DNA from: Kocuria sp. cx-455
Lineage (GTDB): Bacteria > Actinomycetota > Actinomycetes > Actinomycetales > Micrococcaceae
Direction of reading: 5' to 3'
NCBI RefSeq assembly: GCF_014698015.1
Contig: NZ_JACXBS010000003.1
Location: 1 to 64,000 of the forward strand
DNA: 64,000 nt
Shown here: piece after piece, positions 60,847 to 64,000 of the stretch
Numbering within the stretch: the first letter of the stretch is position 1
How the letters are laid out: every line of letters begins with the position of its first letter
Program-made: the position numbers and the translations under genes
Notes under the pieces: generated by a model
The model's input: the letters and a program-made list of their open reading frames with translations, nothing else
The model's database searches: none
What the model was told of the DNA's origin: nothing

Positions 60847-61073
60847 GGGGACCAGTCAATCAGCCGCGGGGGCGGAATCCACGAATTGCGGCACCCCCGC
60901 AGCTTTGCATCTACTGAAGTGTGACGCGAGCTATCGAATACATGGACTAAAATCACCCTGAGGGCACTATGGCCGCGCGCACGTGCGGCCAACCCCGATT
61001 TATCAGGTCGATCCGCTGAAGCATCGAGCTTGGGCGGATCGACACAACACCTCGACGCAAAGGACACTTATCC

Positions 61074-62243
61074 GTGGACCTGTTTGAGTACCAGGCACGC
61101 GACCTGTTCGAAAAGCACGGTGTCCCCGTGCTGGCCGGCATTGTCGCCACCACCCCCGAAGAAGCCAAGGCAGCAGCAGAGAAGATCGGCGGCGTGACCG
61201 TCGTCAAGGCGCAGGTCAAGGTAGGCGGTCGCGGCAAGGCCGGCGGTGTGAAGGTCGCCAAGACCGCCGATGAGGCCTACCAGTACGCCCAGGACATCCT
61301 TGGCATGGACATCAAGGGTCACACCGTCCACCGCGTCATGATCGCCGAAGGTGCAGACATTGCCGAGGAGTACTACTTCTCGGTGCTGCTGGACCGCGCC
61401 AACCGCTCCTACCTCGCCATGTGCTCCGTCGAGGGCGGCATGGAGATCGAGCAGTTGGCCGTTGAGCGCCCCGAGGCCCTGGCCCGCGTGGACGTGAACC
61501 CGGCGGAAGGCATCACCGAGGCCAAGGCCCGCGAGATCGTGGAGCAGGCCAAGTTCGATTCCGAGACCGCGGAGAAGATCGTTCCCGTTCTCGTGAAGCT
61601 GGGCGAGGTCTACACCAAGGAAGACGCCACCCTGGTGGAGGTCAACCCGCTGGTCAAGACGGGTAACGGTGAAGTCCTGGCTTTGGACGGCAAGGTCTCC
61701 CTGGATGACAACGCCGAGTTCCGTCACGAGGACCACGCCGGCCTGGCCGACAAGTCCTCGGCCGACCCCCTGGAGGAGAAGGCCAAGGAGAACGACCTCA
61801 ACTACGTGAAGCTCGACGGCGAAGTGGGCATCATCGGCAACGGTGCCGGTCTCGTGATGTCCACGCTGGACGTCGTGGCCTACGCCGGTGAGAAACACGG
61901 CAATGTGAAGCCCGCCAACTTCTTGGACATCGGTGGTGGCGCCTCCGCGGAGGTCATGGCTGCCGGCCTGGACGTCATCCTCAACGACCCGCAGGTCAAG
62001 TCCGTGTTCGTCAACGTGTTCGGCGGCATCACCGCGTGTGACGCGGTGGCCAACGGCATCGTGAAGGCCCTGGAAATCCTGGGTGATTCCGCCACCAAGC
62101 CCATCGTGGTTCGTCTGGACGGTAATAATGTCGACGAGGGCCGCCAGATCCTCGCCGACGCCAATCACCCGCTGGTCACCTCCGCGGAGACCATGGACTC
62201 CGGCGCCGACAAGGCCGCCGAGTTGGCCAACTCCGCCAAGTAA
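61074..62243 (+). CDS. sucC: Succinate--CoA ligase, beta subunit
   Basis: 389 aa, standard length. The ATP-grasp domain starts [20 protein letters not shown] and includes [20 protein letters not shown] for nucleotide binding and [10 protein letters not shown] for Mg2+. The C-terminal CoA-ligase half has [13 protein letters not shown] and [13 protein letters not shown]. It is the nucleotide-binding subunit of the TCA-cycle enzyme. The GTG start has AAAGGACA upstream. sucD follows after 32 bases. Confidence 0.96.
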   Translation: MDLFEYQARDLFEKHGVPVLAGIVATTPEEAKAAAEKIGGVTVVKAQVKVGGRGKAGGVKVAKTADEAYQYAQDILGMDIKGHTVHRVMIAEGADIAEEYYFSVLLDRANRSYLAMCSVEGGMEIEQLAVERPEALARVDVNPAEGITEAKAREIVEQAKFDSETAEKIVPVLVKLGEVYTKEDATLVEVNPLVKTGNGEVLALDGKVSLDDNAEFRHEDHAGLADKSSADPLEEKAKENDLNYVKLDGEVGIIGNGAGLVMSTLDVVAYAGEKHGNVKPANFLDIGGGASAEVMAAGLDVILNDPQVKSVFVNVFGGITACDAVANGIVKALEILGDSATKPIVVRLDGNNVDEGRQILADANHPLVTSAETMDSGADKAAELANSAK

Positions 62244-62275
62244 TCGCCCACGCGCAGAGCTATCAGGAAGAAGAT

Positions 62276-63193
62276 ATGTCGATCTTTTTGAACAAGGACT
62301 CCAAGGTCATCGTTCAGGGCATCACCGGCGGCGAAGGCACCAAGCACACCGCCCGTATGCTCGCAGCCGGCACCCAGGTGCTCGGCGGTGTCAACGCCCG
62401 CAAGGCCGGCACCACGGTGAACCACAAGGACAAGGACGGTCAGGACGTCGAGCTGCCCGTGTTCGGTTCCGTCACCGAAGCGGTGTCCGCGACCGGCGCG
62501 AACGCGTCCATCGTGTTCGTGCCGCCGGCCTTCTGCAAGGACGCCGTGATCGAGGCCATTGACGCCGAGGTTCCGCTCATCGTTGTCATCACCGAAGGCA
62601 TCCCGGTTCAGGACTCCGCGGAGTTCTGGGCACACGCCAAGGCGAACACCGGCGCGGACGGTAAGCCCAAGTCCCGCATCATCGGCCCCAACTGCCCCGG
62701 TATCATCTCCCCCGAGGAGTCCCTGCTGGGCATTACTCCGGCAAACATCACCGGCAAGGGCAAGCTGGGTCTGGTCTCCAAGTCCGGCACCCTGACCTAC
62801 CAGATGATGTACGAATTGCGTGATCTGGGTTTCACCTCCGCCATCGGTATCGGCGGGGACCCGGTCATCGGCACCACGCACATCGACGCTCTGGAGGCCT
62901 TCGAGGCTGATCCGGAGACCGAGGCCATCGTGATGATCGGTGAGATCGGCGGCGATGCGGAGGAGCGCGCCGCTGACTTCATCAAGGCCAACGTGACCAA
63001 GCCGGTCGTCGGCTACGTTGCGGGCTTCACCGCTCCCGAGGGCAAGACCATGGGCCATGCGGGTGCCATTGTCTCGGGCTCCTCGGGAACCGCTGAGGCC
63101 AAGAAGGAAGCCCTTGAGGCCGCCGGCGTGAAGGTGGGCAAGACGCCCTCCGAAACGGCACAGCTCATGCGCGAGATCTTCGAAGGCAAGTAA
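62276..63193 (+). CDS. sucD: Succinate--CoA ligase, alpha subunit
   Basis: 305 aa. Starts [20 protein letters not shown] (CoA-binding Rossmann motif) and carries [29 protein letters not shown] and the phospho-histidine in [18 protein letters not shown]. It forms the CoA-binding, phosphorylated subunit with SucC. GAAGAAG upstream serves as ribosome-binding site. It ends the sucCD operon. Confidence 0.97.
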   Translation: MSIFLNKDSKVIVQGITGGEGTKHTARMLAAGTQVLGGVNARKAGTTVNHKDKDGQDVELPVFGSVTEAVSATGANASIVFVPPAFCKDAVIEAIDAEVPLIVVITEGIPVQDSAEFWAHAKANTGADGKPKSRIIGPNCPGIISPEESLLGITPANITGKGKLGLVSKSGTLTYQMMYELRDLGFTSAIGIGGDPVIGTTHIDALEAFEADPETEAIVMIGEIGGDAEERAADFIKANVTKPVVGYVAGFTAPEGKTMGHAGAIVSGSSGTAEAKKEALEAAGVKVGKTPSETAQLMREIFEGK

Positions 63194-63226
63194 GCAGCGC
63201 CCGGCCGGTTGATCCGGCCCGCAACA

Positions 63227-63273
63227 CGCCGACGCCGCTCGCCCACTTCGGTGGGGGAGCGGCGTCGGCGTTT
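63227..63273 (+). terminator. Terminator of the sucCD operon
   Basis: 14-bp stem CGCCGACGCCGCTC (63227-63240) with GAGCGGCGTCGGCG (63257-63270); the loop itself contains a CCAC-TTCG-GTGG mini-stem. A short TTT follows. Confidence 0.82.
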
Positions 63274-63297
63274 GTGCGGCACGTCGTGGGGGCGCTG

Positions 63298-64000
63298 TCA
63301 GGCGAGCACGATGGTGCGGTTACCCGAAATCACCACGCGGCCCTCCGCGTGCCATTTGACGGCGCGGGACAGCGCCTGGGTCTCGGCGTCGGAACCGGCC
63401 GCCACCAGATCGCTGGGAGTGTGGGCGTGATCCACGGGGATCACGCGCTGGACGATGATGGGTCCCTCGTCCAGGTCCGACGTGACGTAGTGGGCCGTGG
63501 CTCCCACCATTTTCACGCCGCGATCGTAGGCCTGGTGATAGGGTTTCGCGCCCTTGAACGAGGGTAGGAACGAGTGGTGGATATTGATGCACTTGCCGGA
63601 CAGGGCACGGGTGAGATCGTCGGAGAGAATTTGCATGTACCGGGCGAGCACCACGAGTTCGGTGTCGTAGTGCTCTACCAGTTCGAGCAGTTCCGCCTCC
63701 GCCGTGGGCTTGGAATCCTTGGTCACGGGAATGTGATGGAACGGAATGCCGTAGAAGTCCACGAGCGGCTGAAGGTCGGTGTGGTTGGACACGACCGCGA
63801 CGATCTCAATGGGCAGCGAGTTGACCCGCTGGCGGTGCAGCAGGTCCGTGAGACAGTGCGAAATCTTGGAGACCATGATCAGCACGCGAGTCTTCTTGCG
63901 GGCGTTGACCAGACGAAAGCGCATGCGGTGCTGGTCGGCCACCGGTTGGAAACCTTCGATGAGGGACTCCGTGGTGACGGCACCGGGGTTGCTCATGGTG
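63298..64000 (-). CDS. purU: Formyltetrahydrofolate deformylase, N terminus beyond the window
   Basis: The visible 234 residues hold the whole formyltransferase-like domain: TRVLIMVSKISHCLTDLL, AVVSNHTDLQPLVDFYGIPF, the active-site INIHHSFLPSFKGA and DEGPIIVQRV. PurU proteins carry an N-terminal ACT domain of about 80 residues, and here the frame is still open at 64000, so the 5' end is cut off. An ATG at 63996 is internal by this reading. The enzyme releases formate from 10-formyl-THF. Confidence 0.9.
   Translation of the reverse strand, partial: TMSNPGAVTTESLIEGFQPVADQHRMRFRLVNARKKTRVLIMVSKISHCLTDLLHRQRVNSLPIEIVAVVSNHTDLQPLVDFYGIPFHHIPVTKDSKPTAEAELLELVEHYDTELVVLARYMQILSDDLTRALSGKCINIHHSFLPSFKGAKPYHQAYDRGVKMVGATAHYVTSDLDEGPIIVQRVIPVDHAHTPSDLVAAGSDAETQALSRAVKWHAEGRVVISGNRTIVLA

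Overview
This window is chromosomal DNA from a high-GC Gram-positive bacterium of the order Micrococcales, most likely family Micrococcaceae. Pointers are the actinobacterial housekeeping families (DUF3027, DUF3263, DUF4032, TIGR03085, an IdeR/DtxR-type regulator), a WXG100 protein, a MurM/FemX-type cell-wall ligase, a CIRCE-controlled groEL without groES, and a c-di-AMP (ydaO-type) riboswitch before a secreted NlpC/P60 protein. The genus cannot be settled from the sequence alone. No insertion sequence, phage, integrase or CRISPR array was seen.

Layout. 1-215: the 3' end of an rRNA operon (5S rRNA and two hairpins). 537-2552: acetoacetyl-CoA synthetase. 2702-10788: a lipid locus, the most interesting part of the window. 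A leftward operon (SDR reductase, PlsC-type acyltransferase, alkyl-DHAP synthase-like flavoenzyme) is divergent from a rightward set (ferritin-like pseudo-enzyme, fatty-acyl reductase/HAD fusion, intact ferritin-like diiron protein, TetR regulator). Together these supply the activities expected for aerobic ether-lipid (alkyl-glycerol, perhaps plasmalogen-like) synthesis. 10949-13700: a complete polar amino-acid ABC importer. 13720-17330: the trehalose operon otsA-otsB with a kinase-like DUF4032 gene. 17524-21689: a DsbA-like protein, alcohol dehydrogenase, a broken methyltransferase, tRNA-Thr, ferritin and a TIGR03085 protein.

21753-26850: a heterodimeric ABC exporter and an NRAMP metal importer behind a strong palindromic operator. 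26936-32952: a complete fructose PTS regulon (fruR-fruK-fruA-ptsI-ptsH). 33074-39799: a membrane-anchored glutamate-synthase-like protein, a FemX-type ligase, a ThrE exporter, a siderophore-interacting reductase and Ung. 39866-44919: DUF3263, an anchored Pro/Ala-rich protein, CIRCE-groEL, MgtC, an RNase H fusion and a WXG100 protein. 45023-51160: a two-component system, a cold-shock protein, DUF3027, an MFS exporter and serC. 51350-54479: an IdeR/DtxR-type regulator, then two secreted NlpC/P60-like proteins; the first lies behind a perfect CRP/GlxR-type site and the riboswitch. 54692-64000: small membrane proteins, a DUF4031-HD fusion, tRNA-Arg, an NHL-repeat protein, PcrA helicase, sucCD and a truncated purU.

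Start codons were chosen from ribosome-binding sites and family knowledge. Several genes look leaderless or have ambiguous starts, and this is stated where it applies.
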